DNA from: Coemansia sp. RSA 922
Lineage: Eukaryota > Kickxellomycota > Kickxellomycetes > Kickxellales > Kickxellaceae
Assembly (NCBI GenBank): GCA_027577415.1
Contig: JANBQS010000948.1
Span: forward strand, 1 to 10,132
Direction of reading: 5' to 3'
DNA: 10,132 bases
The notes beneath the pieces were generated by a model. It was not told where the DNA came from. It did no database searches and saw only the letters and a program-made list of their open reading frames with translations. Position numbers and translations under genes: made by a program. Below are positions 1 to 9,285 of the stretch, one piece after another. Each line of letters starts with the position of its first letter. Positions within the stretch are counted from its first letter, which is position 1.

Positions 1-48
1 CACTAGAAGCTACTGAAAGAAATCGCCCTCCCCTGCTCGAACGCATTG

Positions 49-3000
49 ATGGGTATGAGCCTTGAAATCTCGAAAAATTTTCGCGTGTCTGTGACGTGAA
101 GTCTGTCAAACCAGCACAGCTATACCTAGGTTGCCGCCTTTTCACGCACAATTCCTGCCCAATCAACCTTGCTGAATTTGTACATTCCATTTGCCTCGTC
201 ATCTATATACCCTCAATTGAGTAGATTCTGAGCCACCACTAGAAGAAGGCGCATCTGACCGCACCACCAGTGCTGCTGTGCTCGAAATAGTAATCGCACT
301 TTCCCCTCGCAGCTTTGACGACAGCACACGACGCATTAACGAGGCAAGTGCCTGTCACCTGAGCGGATCCATACCACTGACGCCTAAAAACCGGGCCCTC
401 TTTCTCAAACTTTTATGCTGACTTGTGGTGTCTGTATTTTCGTTTATTATTTTTTTTTATTTGATCTTGCTGTAGCTGATCTTCCAGACCGGTCATAGCG
501 TTACTGTTCAATATCTGCGCAGCCTACTTCTCGTTCACGACCTACTCAGCGAACCCGAGACCAAGAGCCTAATTAGTGCGGACTCTGACACAGTCGAAGC
601 TACCATCAAGGGGATCTTAACGTCAACCGACTCTAGCGAATCGACCGTCGCTCTTATCTTACAAGCACTTGGTTCGCCGCCACCGCCTCTACCCCAATCT
701 CTTGCAAGCACCCCTACACTCGCGGTAGCCACTTGCAAACATTCAGTTAGCCGCGCTATCAATTTCACACGCAACGACTACTGGGTCTCGCTTGCTGTTC
801 TCTCTGCCCTAGCCTCATCTGGTGATCCAGACATATCCGCTCAAGCGCAATCTCTACTGCCGCCGTATCTCACTCGTCTCCCCGTCGAGAAATCCAAGCT
901 TAGCTCTGCTCAGGACCGTACGTTTGCTTTTGCCATCAGCAACCTCCTATCAAGCAAGGCGCTACTTGCTACTCCTTTTGCCACCGCTGACACACACTGC
1001 ACAAGCATGGGTTTTGCCGAGCAGCTACTGCGAGCTGGCTCTCGCGCGTCAGTATCCGATGTAATCAGCAACTATGCCCAGCAGCAAAATGCTGGCCGAC
1101 AATCAGTTGGCAGCGAGTCTCCCGCCAATCTCTTGTCCACCGACGACGTGGCCAAGGCGGTTGCGCTGATTGCCTCTACCATCAGCGCTGACGATGGTTG
1201 GAGATCGAGCGACATTGCGGCAGGCGTCAACCAGTGCTGCCCTAGCCTTAGTTGGGAGGACGTTATTTACCGGCTGCCCTATTCCAACCTCGCTGTCCAG
1301 CAAGAGGCCGGTGCGGCGTTTGTGGTCAATGTCTTTTTGGCTGCTACCTCGGGTCAGAGCCGCCCCTTCCCCTACTCATTCATGTATGAGGTCTGGCCCG
1401 ATCCTCAAGCACAAGTCTCGTTTCTGCGCTGCGCACTTTGCTCAACCAAGCTGGGGCCTCATTTGATTGACAAGCACATGCCTGTCGTTCTGCCCGATCC
1501 GCTAGAGACGCTGTATCATGTGTACCACTCCGAGTTTACGCGCATCATTGCCTCGCCCTGGAACTCGCTGTCGTTGGTGCTTGTCCTTTCTCACCTTCTG
1601 GACAGCAAGGCAACTGACGATGCCCGGGCGCTGCTGGAATATGGCATTTCGCGCGAGCCTCTGCTTGTCACTCTAGCGTTAGCGCGGCTCAAGATACAGC
1701 ACCCGCGCCTACAAGCCCTTCTCCAGCACAACGTCGTACGATTCCTCCGGCGCGAGTTTAGCAGCGCAGCCCTCTTTTTTGAGCTGTTCCGCCTGTGCGA
1801 GAAAAAGGTCCTGGTGGGGTTCTTTTGCAATCTCCAGCGCAAGGACTCTTCGTATTTGCGGCGTATCCTGGGCGTACTGATCGACCTCGGGGTTATCAAC
1901 GAGCTGCTCTTGATGCCCAAGCGCGAAGACATTATGATGTTGGACTTTACGGTTGAGCTGGCTGTGTTTGCTGCGCGCCGTGGGTACTTGACGTTTGAGA
2001 CGTGGTTTCCCGGCCTGCTAGCCGAGCTGGGCAGCGACATGCTTCATGCGTCGCTGGAGATTCTGCACGCCAAGCTCCAACTCGAGGCTGCTAGGCAGCG
2101 CGGCGAAGATAGTGGCACCAACGCTTACTCGTCGGCCGAGCTAACAACAATGTTCAAGGCGTTGGGCACCGTCAGCATGTCGCCCAACAATGCGGCCAAC
2201 CTAAAGGCGCTGTACACTCAGTTCCTCGAGCTGGCCACGGAATTGGAGCTCGCAGAGAACGAGCACTGCGCCGACGAGGGTCGCATTGAAAAGGACGCGG
2301 AAAGCCTGTTCTTGAGCCTTTACCGCGGCGAGCTGTCTGTCGACAAGATGGTCGACACTCTGGAGGACCTGCACGACTCGCTCAAGGTGTTTATGCGCAA
2401 GACATATGCGCACGTCATTCAGTACCCGCTGGAAGAGTTTGCCTTTTTCGACAACTACCCGGACAAGGAGCTGATGATTACTGGTCAGCTTGTCGGCGCT
2501 TTGATCCAGCGGCACATGCTGTCCCCCGCCAGTGAGCCGGCGATCCTCGACATGCTGGTTAGGGCCCTACAGTCACCGACAACGTCAAAGTCGTTTAGAT
2601 TTGGCATGACTGCTCTTGAGGCATGTCAGATGAGGATTGAGCAACTGCCGGTGTTCTGCTCTACAATCTACCAGATTCCAGCGATCCGCCAAAACAACAG
2701 CGCAGCGGCAGCGCAGCTTGTCAAGTCGATCATTGCCTCTGCAATTCCTCCGCGCGGCGGGCGAGCAGTCGATGGCCTGACGGGAGATCAGGGTGGCCTT
2801 TCGACGGCAACGAGCGCCGGCATCGCTGCTCGCGCTCTGGCGCACTCGCGGGACGACTCGCCAAGCGTTCTTGCGACTGGATTTGTATTCCACAGCGTCA
2901 AGCCCTTGCCCCTTCCTGTTGTCGACGAGCCATACACCGAGCCATCGGAGAGTGCCAAGGACAAGATTCAATTTGCGGTCAACAACCTGGCGCCCAACAA

Positions 3001-6000
3001 TCTCGCGGACAAAACTGGCGAGGTCGACAAGGTGCTTATGCCCAAGCACTTTGCCTGGTTTAGTCAGGAAGTGATTGTCAAGCGTGCCAGCCAGGAGCCC
3101 AACTACCACTCGCTGTACTTGCTGTTCATCGAGGCTCTGAATAGGCCAGTGTTGGCAAAGTGCATCCTGCGGGAGACGCTGGCGAGCATTGCCCGGCTGC
3201 TCAATGCCGAGTCGACTATTAGCAGCTCGCGCGACCGTGGGTACTTGAAGAACCTGGGAGCGTGGCTCGGCGGGATCACACTCGCGCGGAATCAGCCTAT
3301 TCTGCGCGAAAACATATCGTTCAAGGAGCTACTTTGCGAGGGCTTTAGCGGAAATCGACTGATCGTGGCTATTCCCTTTGTGTGCAAGGTCCTTGAGCAG
3401 GCGGCGCGGTCGACTATTTTCCACCCGCCCAACCCCTGGCTGATGAGTATCATGGCGGTGCTGTCTGAACTGTACGCAACGGCGAATCTAAAGCTCAATC
3501 TGACGTTTGAGATTGAGGTGCTGTGCAAGGCTCTCGATCTGGACGTCAAGGAAATTGAACCAACGTCGATACTTGGCAGCTATCTGTCACGTGGAGCGGT
3601 TGACGCGCTTGGCTCTGAGCTCTCTCAAGTGACACTTGGGGCTAACGGCGGTGGCAACGGCCGGTCAACAAGCGTGGCGTCGACAGCCGCCGCCGGGTCG
3701 TTGGGAGAGGGGACTGGCAGCGGCCTTGCAGCAAGCGTGGTCCAAATGCCTGTCCTGAGTGGAGCCGACATATCGGTGGACATTCTGGCGGTGCTCACTC
3801 AGCACGCATCGTTCCAAGCGGCCGAGGCGCTGTTTGCTCAGCAGCCAGCCATGAAGAAGATGTTCTACATGCTCACGGAGCGGATGATTCGCGAGATAAT
3901 TCCCATCCATGTGGCCAGGTCGATATTCGTGGCGGTTAGCTGCACTCGGGACACGGTTCAGAAGGACTTTTGCGGCGAGCCAAACGAAGAGCATGTGCAT
4001 CGCGCGGCGCAAGTGATGGCGCGCGGGCTGGCAGGAGCACTTGCGGTTAGTCTGTGCCGCGAGCAACTCAAGAGCAAGCTTTACTTGACTATGCGGGAGT
4101 TTCTGATTGGGCACTCTGTTCCCGAGCAGTCGGCAAACACCATTGCGGTTGGACTTGTGGCTGACAATCTCGACCTGGCGTGCGCCATTGCTGAAAAGGA
4201 GTCGATCGAGCGGGCTTCTCAGCAAATAGACCTGATCCTTAGCGATCTGTATCTGGCTCGCAAGCGCACGCGGGAGCGCACTGGGCAGCCGTTCTATGAC
4301 ATTGCGCGGTACAGCCGGCTGGCATATCCAGCGGACTTCCCCGACGTGCTCAAGGTGCGACTAAATGGGCTGCAGCCCGGACACTTGCGTATTTACGAAG
4401 GGTTTACGCAAATACCGCATTTCTTTAGCCAAATTGGCGGGGGCACGCCTGGCCTGGCTACGTCATCAGCGCCAGCGACCTCTGGCGGGGCTACTCCTAG
4501 CGCTGGGTTGGCGCATGGCAGCAGCGAGTCGGCCATTGCCCCGAATGAATTTGCCGGGACGGCTTCGGACGCCACGGGCAAGTTCAACAGCGCTCAGTGC
4601 TTTGAGCGGTTTGCGGCCATCATTGCCGACCTTGACAAAATTGTCTCCAACGCCGGGGCGAATGTAACGCTGTCGCAGCTCCCCTCGCAGCACGACGCGT
4701 GCCTTTACGCGCGGGACATAATTATTCTGGCGGTGCGGTCGGTTAGCCCTGACGAGACAGCGATGGACTTTGCGCAGGCATTGGTCAACTATCTGTACCG
4801 GTCAGACACGCGACTGGGAATCGACTTGTATGTTCTTCTTTTGGCGCGGATGTGCGAGATGTCACCGCGGGTTGGGAAGGAGGTGACATCGTGGCTGGCG
4901 TTTGCGGACGACGAGCGCAAGCACAACGTTCCGGCTACGATTGCGCTAATCAACGAAGGGCTTGTGGCGATTGAGGATGAAGATGACCACCTCAGCCGTC
5001 TGGTCGAGGCCAACCGGCTGACGGCCATTGAATTTGCGTCTCGGTTCTTGCGCAAGGCACTCCTGGAGGGGGCGGTGGCTGGCGACATTCGGTCATTTAC
5101 AAAGACTATCCAGTCGTTTGTGAAGCTGGCACAGTCTGGGAGAGCACCGCCGTTTGTCACGCAGCTCTTGGAGGACATCCAGGCAGCTCAGCAGCAGCAG
5201 CAGCAGCAGCGCTCGGTTAGCCAAGCGCCAAAGTCGCCTCCCGCATACCAGCCAAGCGCCGAGGGCTTGGCAAATGCGCCGGCGGTGGCAGCAGGTAGAG
5301 CTAGCACTGCTGCCTCTGCAGCGGGGCGCTCGCAGGAGACGGCCAGCTACCAGCATATCCTGCTGAACTGGACGCGCGTGTACGACCACCCGGCAGCTGG
5401 CGAGGCCGAGCTGACTACGCTCGTGCGGCAGCTCCAGCAGCAAGTGCCTCTCCAGGATGCCGCGGTGGCAGCGGCGTTTTTCCGGGCGTGCGTCGAGGCG
5501 TCAATGTCGTTCTACGACCAGACGAGCATGGCGTCGAGGCAGTCTCTTCGCGACGATGGGTCTGCGGCGGCTGCGGGGTACCAGGTTGCAGATGCGCTTG
5601 TCAAGCTAGTGATGTACCTGACCAAGCTTGGGCGCAGCGGCAACCACGCGGACTTGCTTCCAATGCGCATGTTCCTGTCCAGCGTGGCGCTGGCGATCGT
5701 GCATGCGCACGCCAGCAGCCCCGAGTCGTTTGGCGCGTGGCAGCGGCCGTTCTTCCGGCTGCTGTGCAGCGTGCTCCACGAAACCAATGCTGCGTACCAA
5801 GGCGAGGAGGCGTGGTGTACCGAAGAGCGGCTCCGCGCAATCACCGGGCTTTTGGGCGACACTCTGCTGCTTCTGTCGCCGGCGTTTGTGCCTGGGTTCA
5901 GCTTTGTGTGGCTCATGCTCGTCTCCCACCGGCACTTTTTCCCGCGGCTTGTCGGGAGCAAGGACTCGTGGCCGCTGGCGGCGTCTCTCCTTGAGAGCCA

Positions 6001-6991
6001 GCTGGCGTTCCTGCAGCCGTTTATTGCCAGCGGGCAGATAACCGAGTCGCTGAAGCTGCTGTACCGCGGCATGGTCTGCGTTATCCTGGTTGTTCTGCAC
6101 GACTTCCCCGAGTTCCTGGCCGCGTACGCGCTCAAGCTGTGCGACTCGATCCCCGCCAACTGCGTGCAGCTCCGCAACCTCTTGCTCAGTGCCTACCCGC
6201 GCGAGATGCGCCTGCCCGAGCCGCTGACTCCCAACCTCAAAATCGACCTGCTCCCCGACGTGTCGTGCAGCCCCGAGATCTCCTTCGCCTATGCCGATGT
6301 GCTCGACCAGGACCACCTGAGGTCGGGCCTGGAGCGGTTCCTGGTCTCTCAGAGCCCGGCGTCGTTTGCCAAAGACGCTGCTCGCAAGCTCTTTGCCGCC
6401 AGCAGCCCGCCTGCTGACACCTCGGCCATGCCAGCCGCCTCCGACTCTTGGCCGCTGGCCGAGCGATACAACGCGAGCCTGATCAACGCCTTTGTACTGC
6501 ATACTGTCGTCACTATCACGGGCATCTCCGACAGCACTGCGCGCGAGTCGGCCCAGCGCGTGGCGTTGGACATGCTAAAGGCCATGCTTGCCGAGGCCGA
6601 TCCCGAGGCCTGCTATCTGATGGTCAACGCCATCTCCAACCAGCTGCGCTTCCCGTCGTCCCACACCTACCTGTGCTCGCGCATGATCCTGGCGCTCTTT
6701 TCAAAGTCTGAGGAGCCTGTGCGCGAGTGCATTGCGCGAGTGCTTATCGAGCGCATTCTCGTCAACCGCCCCTTCCCCTGGGGATTGCTCGTCACGCTAA
6801 TCGAGCTGCTGCGCAACCCCTACTACGCCTTCTGGAGCCACGAGTTTACTCAGCGCTCGCCGCAGATTGTGGAGATTCTGTCGGCTGTAGCCAAGAGCAT
6901 CCATCCTGTCGATGCCCGAATCCAGTCTGCCAGTGGCTCCTCGAGCCATGGACATGCATCATCTCAGCCGCTAGCCCAGTCACCCTCCTAA
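49..6991 (+). CDS. NOT1: CCR4-NOT complex scaffold subunit NOT1/CNOT1 (three exons proposed)
   Basis: This is the scaffold of the CCR4-NOT deadenylase, which shortens mRNA poly(A) tails in the cytoplasm and also acts in the nucleus. The proposed coding exons are 49-52, 222-343 and 476-6991, giving 2213 residues. The frame is open from 476 with no stop, so the ATG at 1007 is residue 220 and not the start. Approximate domains: N-terminal HEAT region 1-620; TTP-binding-like MIF4G 640-780 (YPDKEL at 703); CAF1-binding MIF4G 870-1075; CAF40-binding DUF3819 1160-1350; connector 1415-1600; poly-Q linker 1614-1620; NOT1 superfamily homology domain 1850-2185, with hallmark NRPFPWGLL at 2139 and NPYYAFWSHEF at 2156. 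Length is close to human CNOT1 (about 2370). Low-complexity Gly/Ser/Ala linkers lie near 3640-3740 and 4435-4560. Family assignment is very secure. Exon 2 and exon 3 are well supported by alignment; exon 1 is inferred. Confidence 0.95.
53..221 (+). other. Proposed first intron of NOT1 (GT-AG), uncertain
   Basis: Exon 2 in the NOT1 frame contains no ATG between the in-frame TGA at 218-220 and the GC donor at 344, so initiation must lie upstream or be non-AUG. ATG at 49-51 is followed one base later by GTATGA at 53, a good fungal 5' splice site, leaving phase 1. The acceptor after AG 220-221 restores the frame, and the protein would start MVDSEPPLEEG. A second in-phase acceptor, CACTAG ending at 242, is a better YAG match and would start MEEGASD, seven residues shorter. 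A competing idea is a promoter here (TATATA at 204-209, CRE-like TGACGTGA at 91-98) with non-AUG initiation downstream. Confidence 0.45.
344..475 (+). other. GC-AG intron of NOT1 (132 nt, phase 0)
   Basis: The exon ends AACGAG and the intron begins GCAAGT, the classic strong GC-type donor. The acceptor is TTGCTGTAG, preceded by a T-rich tract at 440-470. A TGCTGAC branch-like motif lies at 416-422. In-frame stops at 419-421 and 473-475 require removal. Removing 344-475 joins SFDDSTRRINE to LIFQTG, and that junction aligns without gaps to the N-terminus of human CNOT1 (NYRASQQEIQH / IVNRHG), including the later L-R-x-L. The GT dinucleotides nearby (348, 354) do not keep frame with any good acceptor. 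A second in-frame acceptor at 487 would delete four aligned residues. Confidence 0.85.
5189..5209 (+). repeat. (CAG)7 microsatellite encoding poly-glutamine in NOT1
   Basis: Seven perfect CAG codons encode a Gln run in the linker between the connector region and the C-terminal NOT1 homology domain. The sequence after it is rich in Ser, Ala, Pro and Gly and is probably disordered. Length polymorphism between strains is likely, because the tract is uninterrupted. Confidence 0.95.
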
Positions 6992-7033
6992 CAGGTGTGT
7001 CATCTCAGCTGCTAGCCCAGCCACCATCCTAAC
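6959..7033 (+). repeat. Imperfect tandem duplication spanning the NOT1 stop codon
   Basis: A 34-bp unit at 6959-6992 recurs at 7000-7033, with a period of 41 bp. The copies match at 31 of 34 positions, differing at unit positions 11, 22 and 27. The first copy carries the NOT1 stop TAA (6989-6991); the second carries the equivalent TAA in the 3' UTR. The duplication therefore covers the last codons and the stop. Confidence 0.9.
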
Positions 7034-7073
7034 CAAACTTTTTTATTTTATTTTATTTATATACTTTTTTTTC
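7034..7073. terminator. Shared 3'-end region between convergent NOT1 and DMAC1-like genes
   Basis: This A/T-rich stretch separates the two convergent genes. On the minus strand it holds three overlapping AATAAA hexamers (complements of TTTATT at 7042-7047, 7047-7052 and 7052-7057), 17-32 nt downstream of the DMAC1-like stop, an ideal place for its poly(A) signal. On the plus strand there is no AATAAA, but TATATA at 7058-7063 could act as a fungal efficiency element for NOT1. The NOT1 3' UTR probably runs into the DMAC1-like coding region. Confidence 0.6.
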
Positions 7074-7298
7074 CTATCTACATATCCTATATGCTGCAAT
7101 GGCCAAGAAACCTATGCTGAGTCCAAGAAGCCCGCGCCGCCTAGCCGCAAACTTTGCTGCATCCATCCCCGAACAAGCATGGAGCGTGTATCCTGCTAGC
7201 CCAGCCATCGCCCCCGCTCCCACCAATTTGCAAGAAACGCAGTCCGTGTACTCTTGTGCTTTGGTCCTGTCGTCCCTGTCGTTGCTTGTTGAGGCCAT
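7074..7298 (-). CDS. DMAC1/Dmo2-like (DUF4536) small mitochondrial membrane protein
   Basis: The product has 74 residues: a polar N-terminus (1-18), a DCVSCK motif with cysteines at 20 and 23, a hydrophobic Gly/Ala-rich segment (about 24-41), a short basic loop (48-55, ending ARRR) and a second hydrophobic segment (56-72). The D-C-x-S-C motif followed by two membrane helices is the signature of the family that includes human DMAC1 (TMEM261) and yeast Dmo2. Human DMAC1 assists assembly of the distal membrane arm of respiratory complex I in the inner mitochondrial membrane, and I infer a related role here. The start is the ATG at 7298; an in-frame TTG six bases upstream is not a likely start. 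The gene is a single exon, convergent with NOT1. A CCAAT pentamer on the plus strand at 7317-7321 lies just upstream. Confidence 0.72.
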   Translation of the reverse strand: MASTSNDRDDRTKAQEYTDCVSCKLVGAGAMAGLAGYTLHACSGMDAAKFAARRRGLLGLSIGFLAIAAYRICR

Positions 7299-7417
7299 TG
7301 TCAAATCCAGTCTACGCCAATAGAGTAAATAATGAGTAAAAGCCAGCCCCCAACCGACTCGGAAAAGAAAACGAAATCATTTCGGTGGAGCCCTGTGTGT
7401 GTGTGTGTCTATGGGCT
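7299..7417 (-). promoter_or_regulatory. Intergenic spacer: 3' end of the 7418-7999 gene and promoter of the DMAC1-like gene
   Basis: This 119-bp spacer between two minus-strand genes holds an inverted CCAAT box (7317-7321), an A/T-rich patch (7325-7340) and a perfect short dyad at 7372-7384 (arms CGAAAT and ATTTCG around one base). A TG repeat follows at 7394-7408. No canonical AATAAA is seen on the minus strand. I cannot tell which elements function. Confidence 0.35.
7394..7408. repeat. TG dinucleotide microsatellite
   Basis: Seven TG units plus a T, just downstream of the stop codon of the minus-strand gene at 7418-7999. It would be an AC run in that gene's 3' UTR. Confidence 0.9.
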
Positions 7418-7999
7418 TTACACACCGCCAGCCATGCGGATTTCCTCGTAAACCTGCAGCGAGTGGCACAGGAGCTCCTTTATACTGTCAAACTCTGTAG
7501 TCTTGCTGACCGCAACCACTGCCTCGATGGCATCATCCATATCCGCCTGAACGCGGCTCAGATCAGGCCCAACCTGTGCTGCCTTGCCCTTGCTGCCGAC
7601 GCTTTGCACCACAACTCGGCGGCTGGCGTCAATGGCCGCCTTGAGATCCACCGAGATGTTGTTGTAGAGGTTGAGCATCAATGTTGCATACGAGAGCGTT
7701 GCCTTTTTTCCTAGATCGCCGATTCTGCTCTCTGGCGTCGAGAAGAACGACCGCTCAAAGAAGCTCGAGTTTGTGCTGACGACAGAGCTCCGACGAGACA
7801 CACACCGGTCCGTCATCGAGTCTACCGCCACTGCATGTCCATCCACGCCAGAAGCTGACAGCCCTGCCCACCCAGGAGCAACCCCCGAGGATTCACCCTG
7901 CTGTCCGCTGGAAAGGCCGCCACTCGGTCCTGAATCGGTGGCACTCGGTCGAGAACTAGGTCTAGTGGAGCTAGTATTGCGTATGTACTCGCTGCTCAT
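7418..7999 (-). CDS. Small helical protein, tentative BORCS8-like (BORC complex) subunit
   Basis: The product has 193 residues and is a single exon. Residues 1-75 are rich in Ser, Gly and Pro with several Arg and look disordered. Residues 85-193 are predicted amphipathic helices: a first helix around 97-130 (with LMLNLYNNISVDLK), a small Gly/Lys loop at 135-147, and a second helical region 148-188 with TEFDSIKELL and LQVYEEI. The order of features resembles BORCS8 (MEF2BNB): a helix with L-Y-x2-Q/I-x-x-x-V/L-K/R, then a helix, then S-x-x-F-x-S-V/I-x-x-L-L and a terminal helix. BORC recruits Arl8 to lysosomes to control their position. Identity is low and judged by eye, so this is a hypothesis. 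The start ATG at 7999 is preceded (minus strand) by a 14-nt T run. Confidence 0.45.
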   Translation of the reverse strand: MSSEYIRNTSSTRPSSRPSATDSGPSGGLSSGQQGESSGVAPGWAGLSASGVDGHAVAVDSMTDRCVSRRSSVVSTNSSFFERSFFSTPESRIGDLGKKATLSYATLMLNLYNNISVDLKAAIDASRRVVVQSVGSKGKAAQVGPDLSRVQADMDDAIEAVVAVSKTTEFDSIKELLCHSLQVYEEIRMAGGV

Positions 8000-8002
8000 T
8001 AC

Positions 8003-8016
8003 AAAAAAAAAAAAAA
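8003..8016. repeat. Poly(A) tract, 14 nt
   Basis: An uninterrupted A14 run two bases outside the start codon region of the minus-strand gene at 7999. It is likely a poly(dA:dT) promoter element and not a genic feature. Confidence 0.9.
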
Positions 8017-8106
8017 TTGAAATTGAAATTCAGAAACAACAGGGAACCACAAGAAATACGCGTTGTACTTTTGCTCTCAGCGCGTTTTGCCTCTTTCTTC
8101 CAAGCT

Positions 8107-8139
8107 GTTTGTTTTTTGGTTTGTTTGTTTGTTTTTTTA
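8107..8139. repeat. GTTT-rich low-complexity block
   Basis: Imperfect tandem GTTT units and T runs ending in TTTTTTTAG at 8132-8140. The ending looks like a splice acceptor, but no suitable upstream start and donor are seen, so I read it as low-complexity promoter DNA. Confidence 0.75.
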
Positions 8140-8244
8140 GCCACGCTGTTTCGACAACTTTTACAAAGAATTGCCATCCGTCGCTGTGCTCTCTCTATAA
8201 GCAAGCAGTACAGGACCAGCACCCGAATCGTAGCCTACACGAAA

Positions 8245-9285
8245 ATGACCGCTCGCAAACGAAGCGCCGAGGATGCCATGGGTCCTGATTCTACGGTGAA
8301 GCGGCTAATGACCGCCGCACCCTTGCCTACGAACAAGACCATGCCCACTAGCTACGCCTTTATTGCTGTAAAACCGGACGCCTGCTACAAATTGGTGTCG
8401 TACAACGTAAACTCGCTGCAGGCTGCCTGCAAAAAGGGCTTCAAGGAGTATCTCAACGCCGAGGATCCCGACGTGATCTGCCTACAAGAAACAAAGGCGA
8501 ACCAGCCCATGGCCTTCCTAGTAAGCAAGAAGCAGTACCCCTTCCAGTATTGGCATTGCAGCAAGACAAAGAAAGGCTATGCGGGCACTGCTGTATTCTC
8601 CAAGATCAAGCCTGTGAGCGTCGCGTACGGCCTAGGAACCACCGGTCTGGATACTGAGGGGCGAGTAATCACCCTGGAGTTTGGCTCCTTCCACTTTGTC
8701 GCCTGCTACGTGCCCAATGCTGGCGAGAAACTTGTGCGTCTGGAGCGCCGCATGGAGTGGGATGTGCGTATGAGTGAGTTCCTCACAGGACTGGAAGCGA
8801 GCAAGCCGGTTGTTTACGCAGGCGACCTGAATGTAGCCCACCACGAAGTCGACCTGGCTCGCCCCGATACGAACAAGCGCTCTGCTGGCTTTACCGTCGA
8901 GGAGCGCGGCGGTTTCACTGCTCTTTTGAGCGGTGGCAAGGACTCGCGAGTCGATACATTCCGCAGCATTTACCCTGATGCCCGCGCCGAAGGCTACACG
9001 TACTTTGGCTATCGCGCCAACTGCCGCGAAAAGAGCGTTGGATGGCGACTGGACTACTTTGTTGTCTCGCAGCCCCTTATGCAGCGTGTCGCCGACGTTA
9101 TTGTCAGAAACGAGTGCTACGGAGCCAGCGATCACGTACCAATCGTCCTCTACTTGAAAAAGGCGGAAGGTGACGATGCTATTACGCCTGCCAAAGATAC
9201 GCCCGATCAAGAGGCGCCTGCTGACGACGAGTCAGCTCAAGATAGCTTACCCGCGGCGGACAGTGTTGATACTGAGTCCACATAA
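8245..9285 (+). CDS. AP endonuclease, APE1/ExoIII family (class II)
   Basis: The enzyme cuts the DNA backbone 5' of abasic sites in base-excision repair. The product has 346 residues. All catalytic positions of human APE1 are visible: N54 (SYNVNSL; human N68), E82 (LQETK; E96), Y155 (YVPNAG; Y171), D194 and N196 (GDLNVAH; D210, N212), N210 (N226), D270 (GWRLDYF; D283), D296 and H297 (ASDHVPI; D308, H309). The redox cysteine C65 of mammalian APE1 is Val51 here, so only the nuclease role is expected. Residues 1-45 contain basic clusters (RKR at 4-6, KR at 19-20) that could form a bipartite nuclear signal. An acidic, probably disordered tail covers 306-346. The start is the ATG at 8245 with A at -3; the frame is open upstream but has no in-frame ATG. 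It is divergent from 7418-7999 and convergent with the MIF gene. Confidence 0.95.
   Translation: MTARKRSAEDAMGPDSTVKRLMTAAPLPTNKTMPTSYAFIAVKPDACYKLVSYNVNSLQAACKKGFKEYLNAEDPDVICLQETKANQPMAFLVSKKQYPFQYWHCSKTKKGYAGTAVFSKIKPVSVAYGLGTTGLDTEGRVITLEFGSFHFVACYVPNAGEKLVRLERRMEWDVRMSEFLTGLEASKPVVYAGDLNVAHHEVDLARPDTNKRSAGFTVEERGGFTALLSGGKDSRVDTFRSIYPDARAEGYTYFGYRANCREKSVGWRLDYFVVSQPLMQRVADVIVRNECYGASDHVPIVLYLKKAEGDDAITPAKDTPDQEAPADDESAQDSLPAADSVDTEST

Larger units (their letters stand above)
8000..8244. promoter_or_regulatory. Bidirectional promoter between the 7418-7999 gene (-) and the AP endonuclease gene (+)
   Basis: The 245-bp region separates two divergent start codons. It contains a 14-nt A run (8003-8016), two ATTGAA units (8015-8026), a GTTT-rich block (8107-8139) and a TATA box, CTCTCTATAAG, at 8191-8201. 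The TATA box is 44-49 nt upstream of the AP endonuclease ATG, which predicts a very short 5' UTR of about 20 nt. The T-rich/A-rich tracts are typical nucleosome-depleting promoter sequence. No TATA box is evident for the minus-strand gene. Confidence 0.55.

Noticed and set aside
5512..6502. Long minus-strand open frames (up to 298 codons) opposite the NOT1 C-terminal region.
   Set aside because: They lie opposite a strongly conserved coding domain, show no recognisable domain, are Arg/Gln-rich as expected from the GC-rich complement, and have no promoter context.
6985..7008. CCTAACAG, GTGTGT and TCTCAG near the NOT1 stop looked like splice signals.
   Set aside because: The spacing would give a 14-nt intron, and the motifs are explained by the tandem duplication.
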